In this document: piece after piece, positions 17,458 through 26,073 of the stretch | Layout: each line of letters starts with the position of its first letter | How positions within the stretch are numbered: position 1 is the first letter of the stretch | Assembly: GCA_041652255.1 (NCBI GenBank) | Contig: JBAZHT010000002.1 | Span: 23,609-87,608, forward strand | Length of the DNA: 64,000 nt | Origin: DMER64 sp041652255 | GTDB taxonomy: Bacteria > Bacteroidota > Bacteroidia > Bacteroidales > UBA932 | Reading direction: 5' to 3' | The notes under the pieces: model-generated | Databases searched by the model: none | What the model saw: the letters and a program-made list of their open reading frames with translations, nothing else | What the model was told of the DNA's origin: nothing | Made by a program: the position numbers and the translations under genes

Positions 17458-18474
17458 ATGAAGCCGAAAGTGGCCATAGTAATCCTGAACTGGAACGGCA
17501 AACACTTCCTGGAACAGTTCCTGCCTCTGTTGCTGGAGCGGACTCCGGAACCCTGGGCCCGGATCTATGTGGCAGATAACGGCTCTACAGACGGTTCGGT
17601 GCTCTGGCTTACCGAACATTTTCCGGACCTTCCTGTTATCGTCTTTCAAAGCAATCTGGGGTACACGGGGGGATACAACCGTGCCTTGGAGCAAATAGAA
17701 GCAACGTATTACATACTTCTGAATTCCGATGTGGAAGTAACACCCGGCTGGCTGACTCCCCTTGCCCGGATGATGGACAGCATGCCTGAATGTGGCGTTT
17801 GCATGCCAAAAATCCTGTCCCGGACACATCCAGATACATTTGAATATGCCGGGGCCTGCGGGGGTTATATTGACCGGCTGGGATTTCCGTTTTGTCGCGG
17901 CAGGATCCTGACATACATAGAAAAAGATAACGGCCAGTACGAACAGCCGGCACAAGTCTTCTGGGCCAGCGGAACCTGTATGGTTGTCCGCTCCGATCTG
18001 TACCACCGGCTTGGTGGATTGGACGATCTTTTTTTTGCGCATATGGAAGAGATCGACTTTTGCTGGAGGGCCCACTGGGCAGGTTATTCAGTACGTGTTG
18101 TTCCGCAGTCAAAGATTTTGCACGTGGGAGGCGGCACACTTCCAAATGATTCTCCCCGTAAACTATACCTGAATTACAGGAATAACCTGCTGATGATGTA
18201 CAAGAACCTGGGAAGACGGGAAATGATCCCCGTGTTATTGCTACGTATACTGGCGGATCATCTATCGGCTGTGGCTTATTGTTTCCAGGGGAAATGGAAT
18301 TTTGCCCTGTCCGTTTACAAAGCGCACCTGCATTTCTGGAGGATGTACCGTCTTACGTCACGCGCGAAGGGAATAAAACCGGCCCTCAGCCCGGTTATGT
18401 ACCGGGGAAGTATTGTGTGGCGTTTCTTTGTGTCAGGCAAAAAACTTACTTTCCAAAAACTCCGGATGCAATAA
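17458..18474 (+). CDS. Glycosyltransferase family 2 protein
   Basis: 338 residues. GT-A fold with the N-terminal nucleotide-sugar site KVAIVILNWNGKHFLEQF, VADNGSTDGS, the metal-binding motif LNSDVEV, and the acceptor-side FFAHMEEIDFCWRAHWAGY with the ED-type catalytic acid. It resembles rhamnosyltransferase-type enzymes that extend surface glycans. The C-terminal third holds hydrophobic or amphipathic stretches that may bind the membrane. Donor and acceptor are unknown. It is a single gene, divergent from the U32 pseudogene; its last 29 bases overlap the end of convergent murF. Confidence 0.92.
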   Translation: MKPKVAIVILNWNGKHFLEQFLPLLLERTPEPWARIYVADNGSTDGSVLWLTEHFPDLPVIVFQSNLGYTGGYNRALEQIEATYYILLNSDVEVTPGWLTPLARMMDSMPECGVCMPKILSRTHPDTFEYAGACGGYIDRLGFPFCRGRILTYIEKDNGQYEQPAQVFWASGTCMVVRSDLYHRLGGLDDLFFAHMEEIDFCWRAHWAGYSVRVVPQSKILHVGGGTLPNDSPRKLYLNYRNNLLMMYKNLGRREMIPVLLLRILADHLSAVAYCFQGKWNFALSVYKAHLHFWRMYRLTSRAKGIKPALSPVMYRGSIVWRFFVSGKKLTFQKLRMQ

Positions 18475-19741
18475 GTTTTGTAAGACGGATGCCGTTGGAT
18501 CCTTTGATCAGGATCACCAATCCTTCAGGAGGGTCATTTTCCAGGTACGTGATCAACGCTTCCACATGAGGAAAGCACAGACCTTCCGCCCCTCTTTCTT
18601 TGACCGCCTCTGAAAACAAAGGTCCTACCCAGTATACTTTATCCGTGTTCATTTTTGCCACCCGGTCTACAACCTTCAGATGTTCCCGGCGCGCGTCTGC
18701 TCCCAATTCCAGCATATCACCCAAAACAAGACATTTCCGGGTTCCTTCGGCCGCAGAAAAACTTTCCAGTGATACCATCATACTTACCGGGTTGGCGTTA
18801 TAGGCATCGGCCAGGATCCTGTTCCGGGATGTCTGTATCCACTGAGAGCGATAATTTGATGGCTTATAAGAAGTCAAAGCACCAGCTGTTTCCAAGGGGT
18901 CGGTCCCGTAATATTTCCCTACAGCCAAAGCCGCCAGAACATTGGGCGTGTTGTAATGCCCTGCCAGATTTGTTTTGATCAACGGGTACCCGTCCACCTT
19001 CAATTGAAGCACACCTTCGGAAATCTCCGTTTTCACCCCCTGTACGTCCTTCCCGTATGCTATTGCTTTTTCTTTAATATTCCTTTCCTCCAGCATGTTG
19101 CATAATACAGGATCGTCTGCATTATAAAACACCATACCCCCGGAAGATGCCAGGTAATCGTACAACGCACCCTTGCATTTTTTGACCCCTTCTATCGTTT
19201 CAAATCCTTCCATATGCGCTCCCGAGATATTGGTTATCAGACCCGCCTTGGGCATGACCATTTCCGTAAGAAAAGCAATTTCTCCGGGATGACTGGCTCC
19301 CATTTCAAACAACCCGGCTTGTGTTTCCCGGTTCATTGCCAGAAGGCTCAACGGCACTCCTATGTGGTTATTTAGATTTCCTTTTGTAGCCGATACCCGG
19401 TAACGGGTGGCTAGTACGGCATGGATCAGTTCCTTGGTGGTGGTCTTCCCGTTGGATCCGGTTAGGGCTATCACGGGAATATTGAACGACTTCCTGTGGG
19501 TGACAGAAAGCTGCTGCAAAGCATTCAACACGTCCGGCACCCTGATCAACCGGGGATCATCACCGGAACAGTTATCTACAACAGCGTATGCGGCTCCTTT
19601 ACCAAGTGCTTCGCGGGCAAAAAGATTCCCGTCAAAACGTTCACCGCGAAGTGCGAAAAAAAGACAACCCGGACGAATCTGCCTGGTATCGGTGCAAACA
19701 TCGGGGTGTTTTATAAACAACGAATAAAGCTTTTCCTTCAT
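18446..19741 (-). CDS. murF: UDP-MurNAc-tripeptide--D-alanyl-D-alanine ligase
   Basis: 431 residues from the ATG at 19741, 7 bases after the dut stop; a longer frame upstream lies antiphase inside dut and is not expected to be used. Adds D-Ala-D-Ala to UDP-MurNAc-tripeptide in the cytosol, the last soluble step of peptidoglycan precursor synthesis. Motifs: N-terminal CTDTRQIRPGCLFFALRGE uridine-binding domain, the ATP-binding P-loop GSNGKTTTKE, the NNHIGVPLSLL segment, and the C-terminal LADAYNANPVSM. Probably co-transcribed with dut. Convergent with the GT2 gene (29-base overlap). Confidence 0.96.
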   Translation of the reverse strand: MKEKLYSLFIKHPDVCTDTRQIRPGCLFFALRGERFDGNLFAREALGKGAAYAVVDNCSGDDPRLIRVPDVLNALQQLSVTHRKSFNIPVIALTGSNGKTTTKELIHAVLATRYRVSATKGNLNNHIGVPLSLLAMNRETQAGLFEMGASHPGEIAFLTEMVMPKAGLITNISGAHMEGFETIEGVKKCKGALYDYLASSGGMVFYNADDPVLCNMLEERNIKEKAIAYGKDVQGVKTEISEGVLQLKVDGYPLIKTNLAGHYNTPNVLAALAVGKYYGTDPLETAGALTSYKPSNYRSQWIQTSRNRILADAYNANPVSMMVSLESFSAAEGTRKCLVLGDMLELGADARREHLKVVDRVAKMNTDKVYWVGPLFSEAVKERGAEGLCFPHVEALITYLENDPPEGLVILIKGSNGIRLTKLIASGVFGK

Positions 19742-19748
19742 GCCTGCA

Positions 19749-20183
19749 TTATTTTCTTCCCGTAGAACCGAACCCTCCTTCTCCGCGTTCGGTTTTTTCC
19801 AGTTCTTTGACCGGCGCCCATTCAACCCTTTCGTGAGAAGCCACAATCATTTGTGCCACCCGCTCACCGGGTTCGATCTCTACCGGCACATTGGAAAGGT
19901 TTACCAGGATGATCCTGATCTCTCCCCGGTAATCGGCATCTACAGTCCCCGGACTGTTCAATATGCCGAGTCCTTTTTTTACGGCCATTCCACTGCGGGG
20001 CCTTACCTGAGCCTCGTAGCCTGGAGGAAGGGCAATATAAAGACCCGTAGGAACAAGTGTCCTTTCCAGGGGTTTTAACACGATAGTTTCCGGCAGATCT
20101 GCGCGCAGGTCCATTCCGGCAGAGGAAGGTGTTGCATATTCCGGCAAAGGATACCGGGAACGGTTGATTATCCTGACTTTCAT
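19749..20183 (-). CDS. dut: dUTP diphosphatase
   Basis: 144 residues, starting at MKVRIINRSRYPLP; a start three codons upstream is possible but lies next to the promoter box. All five trimeric dUTPase motifs are visible: SSAGMDLRA, PRSGMAVKKG, NSPGTVDADYRGEI (catalytic Asp), GERVAQMIV, and the C-terminal arm RGEGGFGSTGRK. It hydrolyses dUTP to dUMP, keeping uracil out of DNA and feeding thymidylate synthesis. Upstream of murF with a 7-base gap; divergent from the cyclophilin lipoprotein gene. Confidence 0.97.
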   Translation of the reverse strand: MKVRIINRSRYPLPEYATPSSAGMDLRADLPETIVLKPLERTLVPTGLYIALPPGYEAQVRPRSGMAVKKGLGILNSPGTVDADYRGEIRIILVNLSNVPVEIEPGERVAQMIVASHERVEWAPVKELEKTERGEGGFGSTGRK

Positions 20184-20189
20184 AATATA

Positions 20190-20197
20190 CAAATGTA
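20190..20197 (-). promoter_or_regulatory. Promoter -7 box of dut
   Basis: TACATTTG on the minus strand, 6 bases before the dut ATG at 20183. Confidence 0.5.
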
Positions 20198-20209
20198 AAA
20201 AAAAAACAC

Positions 20210-20217
20210 TACCTTAG
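20210..20217 (+). promoter_or_regulatory. Promoter-like -7 box of the cyclophilin gene
   Basis: TACCTTAG (one mismatch), then TCTT and the ATG at 20222; same gap and same TCTT spacer as the GT2 gene. Confidence 0.4.
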
Positions 20218-20221
20218 TCTT

Positions 20222-20887
20222 ATGAAACAAACCGCCATTTTTTTATTGATCTGTATGAGTGCATTATTTATGGGATCCTGCAACAACGCGGGTAAAAAGG
20301 CAAAAGACCAGGCTGCCGTTAAAAGTGATGAACCTTCTCAAACCATGAAAACGCCGGCTTTTGACCCTGCCGATCTTCCCCCGGAACCTGTTTTTGAATT
20401 GAAAACCACTGAAGGGACAATGACCATTCTCCTTTACAGCGACACGCCGCTTCACCGGGATAATTTTGTAAAATTAGCTTCTGCAAAATTTTACGACAAT
20501 ATACTGTTCCACAGGGTTATTGAGGGATTTATGATCCAGTGCGGCGACCCGCAATCTCGTGATGCTGCCCCAGGACAACGTCTTGGTTCAGGAAGTCCCG
20601 GATATACAATCCCTGCCGAATTCGTACCCGAACTGGTACATAAAAAAGGTGCGATTGCCGCTGCCAGAACAGGCGATTCGGTAAATCCGGAAAAAGCATC
20701 TTCAGGCTCCCAATTCTATATAGTTCACAACGAAACCGCCTGCCGTCAACTGGATGGCAATTATACTGTTTTTGGAGAAGTCATCGAAGGATTGGATATC
20801 ATAGACAAGATCGCCGCAACGGAAACCGGTCCGGCCGACCGCCCGGTTAAAGACATTCGGATCATCAGCATTTTACCCGTTCTTTAA
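20222..20887 (+). CDS. Cyclophilin-type peptidyl-prolyl isomerase lipoprotein
   Basis: 221 residues. Lipoprotein signal with lipobox ending FMGSCNN (Cys20), a short Lys/Asp-rich linker, then a cyclophilin domain from about residue 60: DNFVKLASAKFYDNILFHRV, GFMIQCGDP, SSGSQFYIV and YTVFGEVIEGLDIID. The catalytic Arg of FHRV and the QFYIV strand are present. Expected to sit in the envelope and assist folding of exported proteins. Convergent with the small lipoprotein gene (4-base overlap). Confidence 0.93.
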   Translation: MKQTAIFLLICMSALFMGSCNNAGKKAKDQAAVKSDEPSQTMKTPAFDPADLPPEPVFELKTTEGTMTILLYSDTPLHRDNFVKLASAKFYDNILFHRVIEGFMIQCGDPQSRDAAPGQRLGSGSPGYTIPAEFVPELVHKKGAIAAARTGDSVNPEKASSGSQFYIVHNETACRQLDGNYTVFGEVIEGLDIIDKIAATETGPADRPVKDIRIISILPVL

Positions 20888-21405
20888 TACGTTTCATTTT
20901 TCCCGCGACACTCGAATGTAAAGGATTCTGAAACGGCCAGGGGTACGTCATAGACGGAGGTGACAACATTTTCTGCCGTTAAATACAGGCGTACCGTGAA
21001 ATTTACCGATCCTGTTTCCTGTGAAAGCAGTCCGGATAATTCCTGTTTTTTGTCATCAAACTCGGTACGGAAAGCATTCATTTCCAATAGAAACGAATTA
21101 ACAATACTGGAAGTGAAACCTGCCATAGCTTCAGAAACGGCATTATCCAACGCTTGTTCCTGTGTATTACCGCCTCCGGTTACCATCCAGTCAAATTGAA
21201 AATCTTTCTGTATGTCGTTGCTTTTTTCGGAAAGCATGTTGGCCAACTCCCGTAAACCGGGTGTGGTAGAAGCGGTAACTTCACTAAAAGAAATCTCTGC
21301 ACGGGATCCGAATAAATACGTATACGTATTGCCCAAATCCTGGCATGAAGCAGTCATAAAGCCGGTTGCCAAAACCAGGAATAATATTCTGATATTCGTT
21401 TTCAT
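20884..21405 (-). CDS. Small lipoprotein of unknown function
   Basis: 173 residues with a lipoprotein signal (FMTASCQDLG; Cys21). The mature part is mixed alpha/beta with no motif I recognise; it contains GGGNTQEQALDNAVSEAM and ends in a beta-rich segment with one further Cys. The start overlaps the end of the GH2 gene by 4 bases, so the two are probably co-transcribed and coupled. Convergent with the cyclophilin gene (4-base overlap). Confidence 0.7.
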   Translation of the reverse strand: MKTNIRILFLVLATGFMTASCQDLGNTYTYLFGSRAEISFSEVTASTTPGLRELANMLSEKSNDIQKDFQFDWMVTGGGNTQEQALDNAVSEAMAGFTSSIVNSFLLEMNAFRTEFDDKKQELSGLLSQETGSVNFTVRLYLTAENVVTSVYDVPLAVSESFTFECRGKNETY

Positions 21406-23723
21406 AATTCCAAAGTTACGGAAATTTGCGGATTATCTCCTTTCCAATCAGGTAAAATGCGCAATAAAACAAATGCTGTTCCGGCACGCAACGGGGCACT
21501 TATACGATCCGATTCCATTGGAATCCCTTCGGGGCCTTCTCCTATGAATCGCATACTTTTTCCTTCCAGTGTAAATAAAACGTTACCTCTGGCCGAAGGA
21601 ACGGGGTTCCCCATGTTGTCAACGGCCTGGGCATATACAAAAAGCAGGTCATTGGGTGCAGGAGCCACCGGACCTGTGTCCGTCCACCACTCGGCATTAA
21701 CGGGTTTACCCGGGGTATGCACGCTGTCAGCTGAGCATACCCGGTCTCCGCGATACGCTAAGGCTTTAAGCCACCCTGCGTGGTATCGGGGAATTTTAAA
21801 AGTAAATGGTGGGTAGGGCAGGTTATCGGACAATGCGTCGTCATCGGGGCTTCTTCCTTCCAGCAACTCTCCATTGAGCCACAATTCCACATAATCGGCA
21901 TTGCTGAAGACCCGAACTTCCGGGTTTAGCGTATCTTTTCCTTCCCAATGATCGGCAATACGGACCATGGGATGTTTATCCGGAGATCGTTGGGAACGGA
22001 AAAAATGGTATGAAAATTTTGGCAGCCTTTCTGCGGACATGATACCGGATGCTTCCAGATCGTCTGCATAGCCCCTGTTGTAATCAAACATCACCCAGTA
22101 ATTATCCCCGCAGGCATTGACCGCATAATTGCTGTTGTGTGCTTCCTGGATATTGGTGGCCTGCTGAAGCAAACGTTTTTGGCCGTATTCCCTAAGTTGG
22201 CGGCTGGACCGTTCCTGAGGCATCAGGTTTTCCCAGTTTTCCTGTGAAAGACCGGCGTTCATGGCGTAATATTCCCAATCTCCGTATTCAGAAACTATAT
22301 AAGGTTTGGGCGTAAAGGCAAGGGAATGACTTAAACGATGCTGCCTGGCCTGCAAGAGTATGTCGTAACCGTATTCCTGCCAGCCGGCGGTATAGATGGG
22401 GACAGGCATTTCGTTGCGGGAAGCCAGAATGATCCTGTCAATAAAATCTTCACTCATCCACGACTCATTCAGGGATACCTCCCAGGCCAGCACACAGGGA
22501 TGGTTGCGATCCCGGCGTATCATATCCCGTGCTGTCTGTATCACCTGTTCCTGGAACAAAGAGTCTTCCGAAAAATACTGCCAGCCCGGTATTGCATCCA
22601 ACACAAATAAACCCAATCGGTTACAGGCTTCCATAAACTCCGGTGAGTGGGGATAGTGAGACAACCGAACCAGATCAAAACCGGCTTCTTTGATCTTAAC
22701 GGCATCCCGCCATTGTGCGTTTCCCGGAACCGCATACCCTACATAAGGATATTCCTGGTGGCGGTTAACACCCCTTAAAAATATTTTTTCGCCGTTCAGA
22801 TACAGATCTTTCCCTTCAAATACAACCTGCCGTAAACCCACAGTGGTCTTACGGCTGTCCAGTACCACCTGTTTTCCTTTTTTATCTGTTGTCAGTACCT
22901 CGGTCAGCAGGTCATAACAGAAAGGATTGTCCGGGCTCCAGAGTGAAGGGCTCTTTACAGTCAGGGAGTCTTCAGCCGTAATGAAACTGTTTTTATTCAA
23001 TGTATAATCCTTCCGGGACATCACACAAACACGGCCGCCGGACATCAGGGTCTGTTGCACGGTAAAAACCAGCTGTTCCCGTTCTTTTTCATTCAAAGGA
23101 GCATAACGGATGTGCGTTTTTACATTCATAACAACTGCTTCTTCAGAAAAGACGGGATACGTGACCAGGACACCCCCTCCGGCTGGCGCATTTTCCAGAA
23201 TGGGATCAGTAATGTGTAAAGACGATCTGACCATCATTCCGGCCTCCCTGTATAGTCCTCCGAACATATTGAAATCCAGTAGCTCCAGCGGTTTGGGCCC
23301 GGTCACCGGATTGTCGTGGTTATCCAGTCGGATTTTCAGTTCAGCAAAAGAAGAACGGTCTCCGTTTTCTTTAAGCACAGCTGTCACATCAATGACAAAA
23401 GGAAGAAAGCCTCCCATATGTTTACCCGCATAATGTTCGTTGACCCACGCCTCGGCAACATTCATGGCTCCCTCAAAACGAATCAGGACGTGTCTTCCTT
23501 TAGGGATCCTGATGTTTTTCCTGTACCAGCATATTCCCTGCCACTGGTCATTGACAATGTAAGGTTCAAGCCGCGGCGTATGCGGTAAAAAAACTTCCTG
23601 TATATCCCCTGGAGTCTGTTCGGTCCGGAATTCCCATCCGGTGTTAATATCCTCTATGGCGTAATACTCAGGATCACTGCATGAAATAATCCCTAAAAAA
23701 AGCATCCAGGCAATTTTTTTCAT
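21402..23723 (-). CDS. Glycoside hydrolase family 2 lipoprotein (beta-galactosidase-like)
   Basis: 773 residues. A lipoprotein signal is likely (LFLGIISCSD). GH2 order: sugar-binding jellyroll (about 25-190; WYRKNIRIP, EAWVNEHYAGKHMGGF), immunoglobulin-like domain, TIM barrel from about residue 305 (GVNRHQEYPYVG), acid/base Glu in VSLNESW, nucleophile Glu in YIVSEYGDWEYYA, then a C-terminal Ig-like domain (VELWLNGELLEG) and a further beta domain. Probably trims exo-linked galactoside, glucuronide or mannoside residues at the cell surface; specificity is not readable. It is not in a SusCD locus. The start is 4 bases from a TATCTTTG box; the end overlaps the small lipoprotein gene. Confidence 0.9.
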   Translation of the reverse strand: MKKIAWMLFLGIISCSDPEYYAIEDINTGWEFRTEQTPGDIQEVFLPHTPRLEPYIVNDQWQGICWYRKNIRIPKGRHVLIRFEGAMNVAEAWVNEHYAGKHMGGFLPFVIDVTAVLKENGDRSSFAELKIRLDNHDNPVTGPKPLELLDFNMFGGLYREAGMMVRSSLHITDPILENAPAGGGVLVTYPVFSEEAVVMNVKTHIRYAPLNEKEREQLVFTVQQTLMSGGRVCVMSRKDYTLNKNSFITAEDSLTVKSPSLWSPDNPFCYDLLTEVLTTDKKGKQVVLDSRKTTVGLRQVVFEGKDLYLNGEKIFLRGVNRHQEYPYVGYAVPGNAQWRDAVKIKEAGFDLVRLSHYPHSPEFMEACNRLGLFVLDAIPGWQYFSEDSLFQEQVIQTARDMIRRDRNHPCVLAWEVSLNESWMSEDFIDRIILASRNEMPVPIYTAGWQEYGYDILLQARQHRLSHSLAFTPKPYIVSEYGDWEYYAMNAGLSQENWENLMPQERSSRQLREYGQKRLLQQATNIQEAHNSNYAVNACGDNYWVMFDYNRGYADDLEASGIMSAERLPKFSYHFFRSQRSPDKHPMVRIADHWEGKDTLNPEVRVFSNADYVELWLNGELLEGRSPDDDALSDNLPYPPFTFKIPRYHAGWLKALAYRGDRVCSADSVHTPGKPVNAEWWTDTGPVAPAPNDLLFVYAQAVDNMGNPVPSARGNVLFTLEGKSMRFIGEGPEGIPMESDRISAPLRAGTAFVLLRILPDWKGDNPQISVTLEL

Positions 23724-23727
23724 ACAA

Positions 23728-23735
23728 CAAAGATA
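23728..23735 (-). promoter_or_regulatory. Promoter -7 box of the GH2 gene
   Basis: TATCTTTG on the minus strand, 4 bases before the ATG at 23723; no room for a normal 5' leader. Confidence 0.6.
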
Positions 23736-23748
23736 ACGCTATATTTTA

Positions 23749-23756
23749 TATCTTTG
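23749..23756 (+). promoter_or_regulatory. Promoter -7 box of the carboxypeptidase gene
   Basis: TATCTTTG on the plus strand, 5 bases before the ATG at 23762. It is divergent from the GH2 box only 13 bases away, so the two promoters probably compete. Confidence 0.6.
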
Positions 23757-23761
23757 GATCC

Positions 23762-24631
23762 ATGAAAACTTTACCTCTTAAGGGTTTGTGGATACTTCTG
23801 CTGGTGCTTGCTTCCTGCGGAAAACAGATTATTCCCGAACCCGTTCCCGGGGGTGAACCGGGAGTTTCTTTAAACCTTAGTTGTCAGGGAGCCATAGTTA
23901 TAGATGCTTCCACCGGGACAGAATTGTATTCGGAGAGTCCCGATTTCCTGCTGGTTCCGGCCAGTATGACAAAAGTCATGACCATGTACATAGTTTTTGA
24001 TCATATTGAAAAAGGCTACCTTTCGCTGCAATCCCAAATTCCCGTGAGTACTTATGCCGCTTCCCGTTCGGTAAATCCGGGAGAATCCAATGTGCCTTTG
24101 AATGAAACCCTTACCTATTCGGTAGATGAAATGATAAAGGCCTTATGCGTGGTTTCTGCCAATGCATGTGCCGTTGCTTTGGGAGAATTCCTGTCCGGCG
24201 GATCGGAACAGGATTTTGCGGTCATCATGAACCGCTATGCAGATTCGCTGGGCCTGAACGCCCATTATACGGATGCTTCCGGACTGTCTTCGGGGAACGG
24301 AATATCTCCCCGGTCCATGGCCCTTCTCACACGTGAATTCATAATCAGATTTCCTGATATTTTAAATTTCACATCTTTGACCAGTACAAATTTCAGGGGT
24401 ACGACCTATTGGGCGACAAACGGATTATTACCCGGGCGTTCTTATGCCTATAACGGATGTGACGGTTTTAAAACCGGCTATACTTCTGCTGCAGGTCTCT
24501 GTATAACAGCTACAGCAAAACTGGCAGATAAAAGAGTCATCGCAGTAGTTATGAAAGCACCTTCATCGCTGTTAAGGTACAACGATGCTGCCCGTTTGAT
24601 GGATTACGGATTCACTGTTCTTATGAATTAG
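23762..24631 (+). CDS. D-alanyl-D-alanine carboxypeptidase (PBP5/DacF type)
   Basis: 289 residues. Lipoprotein-like signal (LLLVLASCGKQ; Cys19). The three penicillin-binding motifs are in order: SxxK as ASMTKV, SxN as VSANAC, and KTG as GFKTGYT. It trims the terminal D-Ala from peptidoglycan stem peptides in the periplasm. Shorter than E. coli PBP5 because the C-terminal beta domain and membrane anchor are missing; the lipid anchor probably replaces them. Single gene, divergent from GH2, ending 7 bases from the convergent TPR gene. Confidence 0.92.
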   Translation: MKTLPLKGLWILLLVLASCGKQIIPEPVPGGEPGVSLNLSCQGAIVIDASTGTELYSESPDFLLVPASMTKVMTMYIVFDHIEKGYLSLQSQIPVSTYAASRSVNPGESNVPLNETLTYSVDEMIKALCVVSANACAVALGEFLSGGSEQDFAVIMNRYADSLGLNAHYTDASGLSSGNGISPRSMALLTREFIIRFPDILNFTSLTSTNFRGTTYWATNGLLPGRSYAYNGCDGFKTGYTSAAGLCITATAKLADKRVIAVVMKAPSSLLRYNDAARLMDYGFTVLMN

Positions 24632-24638
24632 CCACGGA

Positions 24639-24869
24639 TCAAGGATTCATACTATCCGTATTCCTGAAATTCAGGATACGGTGTATGGCATCCGAAGCCT
24701 CCCGGGCCGCATTACAGGCCCCCAGTTCCATACATTTGGCATAAGCATTCAGCGCATCTCCCCATCTTTCATTTTTACGGTAAAGATCGCCTAATTTATA
24801 CCATGCTGTCTGGTCACGGGATCCTTCAGCAGTTTTTACAAATTTTTCAAGTTGTTCAATAGTCTCCAT
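24639..24869 (-). CDS. Small tetratricopeptide-repeat protein
   Basis: 76 residues with about one and a half TPR units: TAWYKLGDLYRKNERWGDAL followed by NAYAKCMELG, where the W-LG-Y-A pattern fits a TPR helix pair. No signal peptide. It follows rnfA by 18 bases as last gene of the long minus-strand run. Small TPR proteins beside rnfA occur in Bacteroides as I recall, but no Rnf-related function is established. It may bind a partner of the complex; this is inference. Confidence 0.7.
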   Translation of the reverse strand: METIEQLEKFVKTAEGSRDQTAWYKLGDLYRKNERWGDALNAYAKCMELGACNAAREASDAIHRILNFRNTDSMNP

Positions 24870-24887
24870 AATACACGGTTTTTTGGA

Positions 24888-25487
24888 TCAGACAATTCCG
24901 GAAAAACCCATGAAAGCCAATGCCAGTATCCCGGCTGTTATCAATGCTATGGGAACGCCCTTGAATGGTTTGGGGACACCTACCAGATCCATATGTTCAC
25001 GCAGCCCGGCAAAAATGATCAGGGCCAGGCCGAATCCTAAAGCCATGGAAGCAGCATAAACAAGAGCCTGGGGCAAATTCAGCATGGCCGCCGTTCCGGA
25101 AAAAGTAAATTCCTTGGTAACCACAATAATGGCAACACCCAAGACGGCACAGTTGGTAGTGATCAAAGGAAGAAAAATTCCCAAAGCCTGGTACAGGGCG
25201 GGAGATATTTTTTTCAGTACGATCTCCACCATCTGGACAAGCGAAGCGATCACCAAAATGAAAGTGACCGTTTGCATAAAGCCTATATTCAGTGGATCAA
25301 GAACATAATTTTGTATGAGATAAGTGATCAGAGTAGCCAGTGTCATTACAAAGACCACCGCTGCACTCATACCTGCGGCAGTAGATATTTTATTGGATAC
25401 ACCCAGAAAAGGACATACGCCCAGAAACTGGTTCAGTACAATATTGTTGACAAATACTGCCGATATAATGATCAGAATGTATTCCAT
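24888..25487 (-). CDS. rnfA: Electron transport complex subunit RnfA
   Basis: 199 residues, normal size, about six membrane helices. The N-terminal NNIVLNQFLGVCPFLGVSNK with its Cys is the RnfA/NqrE signature; a second Cys lies in the pseudo-symmetric TTNCAVLG. RnfA and RnfE form the inverted pair that holds the intramembrane [2Fe-2S] centre passing electrons through the bilayer. Last rnf gene, 4 bases after rnfE. Confidence 0.97.
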   Translation of the reverse strand: MEYILIIISAVFVNNIVLNQFLGVCPFLGVSNKISTAAGMSAAVVFVMTLATLITYLIQNYVLDPLNIGFMQTVTFILVIASLVQMVEIVLKKISPALYQALGIFLPLITTNCAVLGVAIIVVTKEFTFSGTAAMLNLPQALVYAASMALGFGLALIIFAGLREHMDLVGVPKPFKGVPIALITAGILALAFMGFSGIV

Positions 25488-25491
25488 AATA

Positions 25492-26073
25492 TTATGCCTT
25501 TTTTATCTTGTTGAACAGGACCATAAGATAACCCAACGCTATAAAGGCACCGGGTGCCAGAATAAAGACCAGCATGGCATCTCCGGGCAAGATCTTCCAA
25601 CCGAAGAAAGCGCCCGACCCCAGAAACTCACGTACGGCTCCCAGGATGGTTAATCCCAGTGTAAAACCAATTCCGGCCCCCACTCCGTCCAGGAAAGAAT
25701 CCAACGGCTTGTTTTTGCTGGCAAAGGCCTCGGCTCGTCCCAATACAATACAGTTGACTACTATGAGCGGAATAAACAACCCAAGCGTTTCGTACAGGGC
25801 AGGCACATAAGCCTGCATGATCAATTGCACCACTGTTACAAAGACAGCTATCACAACTATAAAAGAAGGGATCCTGACCTTTGCCGGTATCAATCCGGCG
25901 ATCAATGATATAACCAGGTTTGACAACATGAGCACAAAAGTAGTTGCCAGTCCCATTCCCAACCCGTTAAAAGCAGATGTCGTGGTTCCAAGGGTTGGAC
26001 ACATACCCAACACCAACACAAAAATGGGGTTCTCCTTTATGATGCCTTTGGTTATAATACTTAATTTATTCAT
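25492..26073 (-). CDS. rnfE: Electron transport complex subunit RnfE
   Basis: 193 residues, six membrane helices. Signature ENPIFVLVLGMCPTLGTTTSA and VNCIVLGRAEAFAS, each with the Cys that binds the shared [2Fe-2S] cluster with RnfA. Start overlaps the rnfG stop by 4 bases. A near-perfect AAAGGAGGTGATCA binding site precedes the ATG, which favours this start. Confidence 0.97.
   Translation of the reverse strand: MNKLSIITKGIIKENPIFVLVLGMCPTLGTTTSAFNGLGMGLATTFVLMLSNLVISLIAGLIPAKVRIPSFIVVIAVFVTVVQLIMQAYVPALYETLGLFIPLIVVNCIVLGRAEAFASKNKPLDSFLDGVGAGIGFTLGLTILGAVREFLGSGAFFGWKILPGDAMLVFILAPGAFIALGYLMVLFNKIKKA

Noticed and set aside
18446..19846. Longer murF frame reaching into dut
   Set aside because: The extra 35 residues are out of phase inside dut; the ATG at 19741 fits the MurF N-terminus.
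21402..23723. GH2 gene as part of a polysaccharide utilization locus
   Set aside because: No SusC/SusD pair, sensor or other glycosidase lies nearby; the only TonB receptor is 20 kb away with DUF4249.
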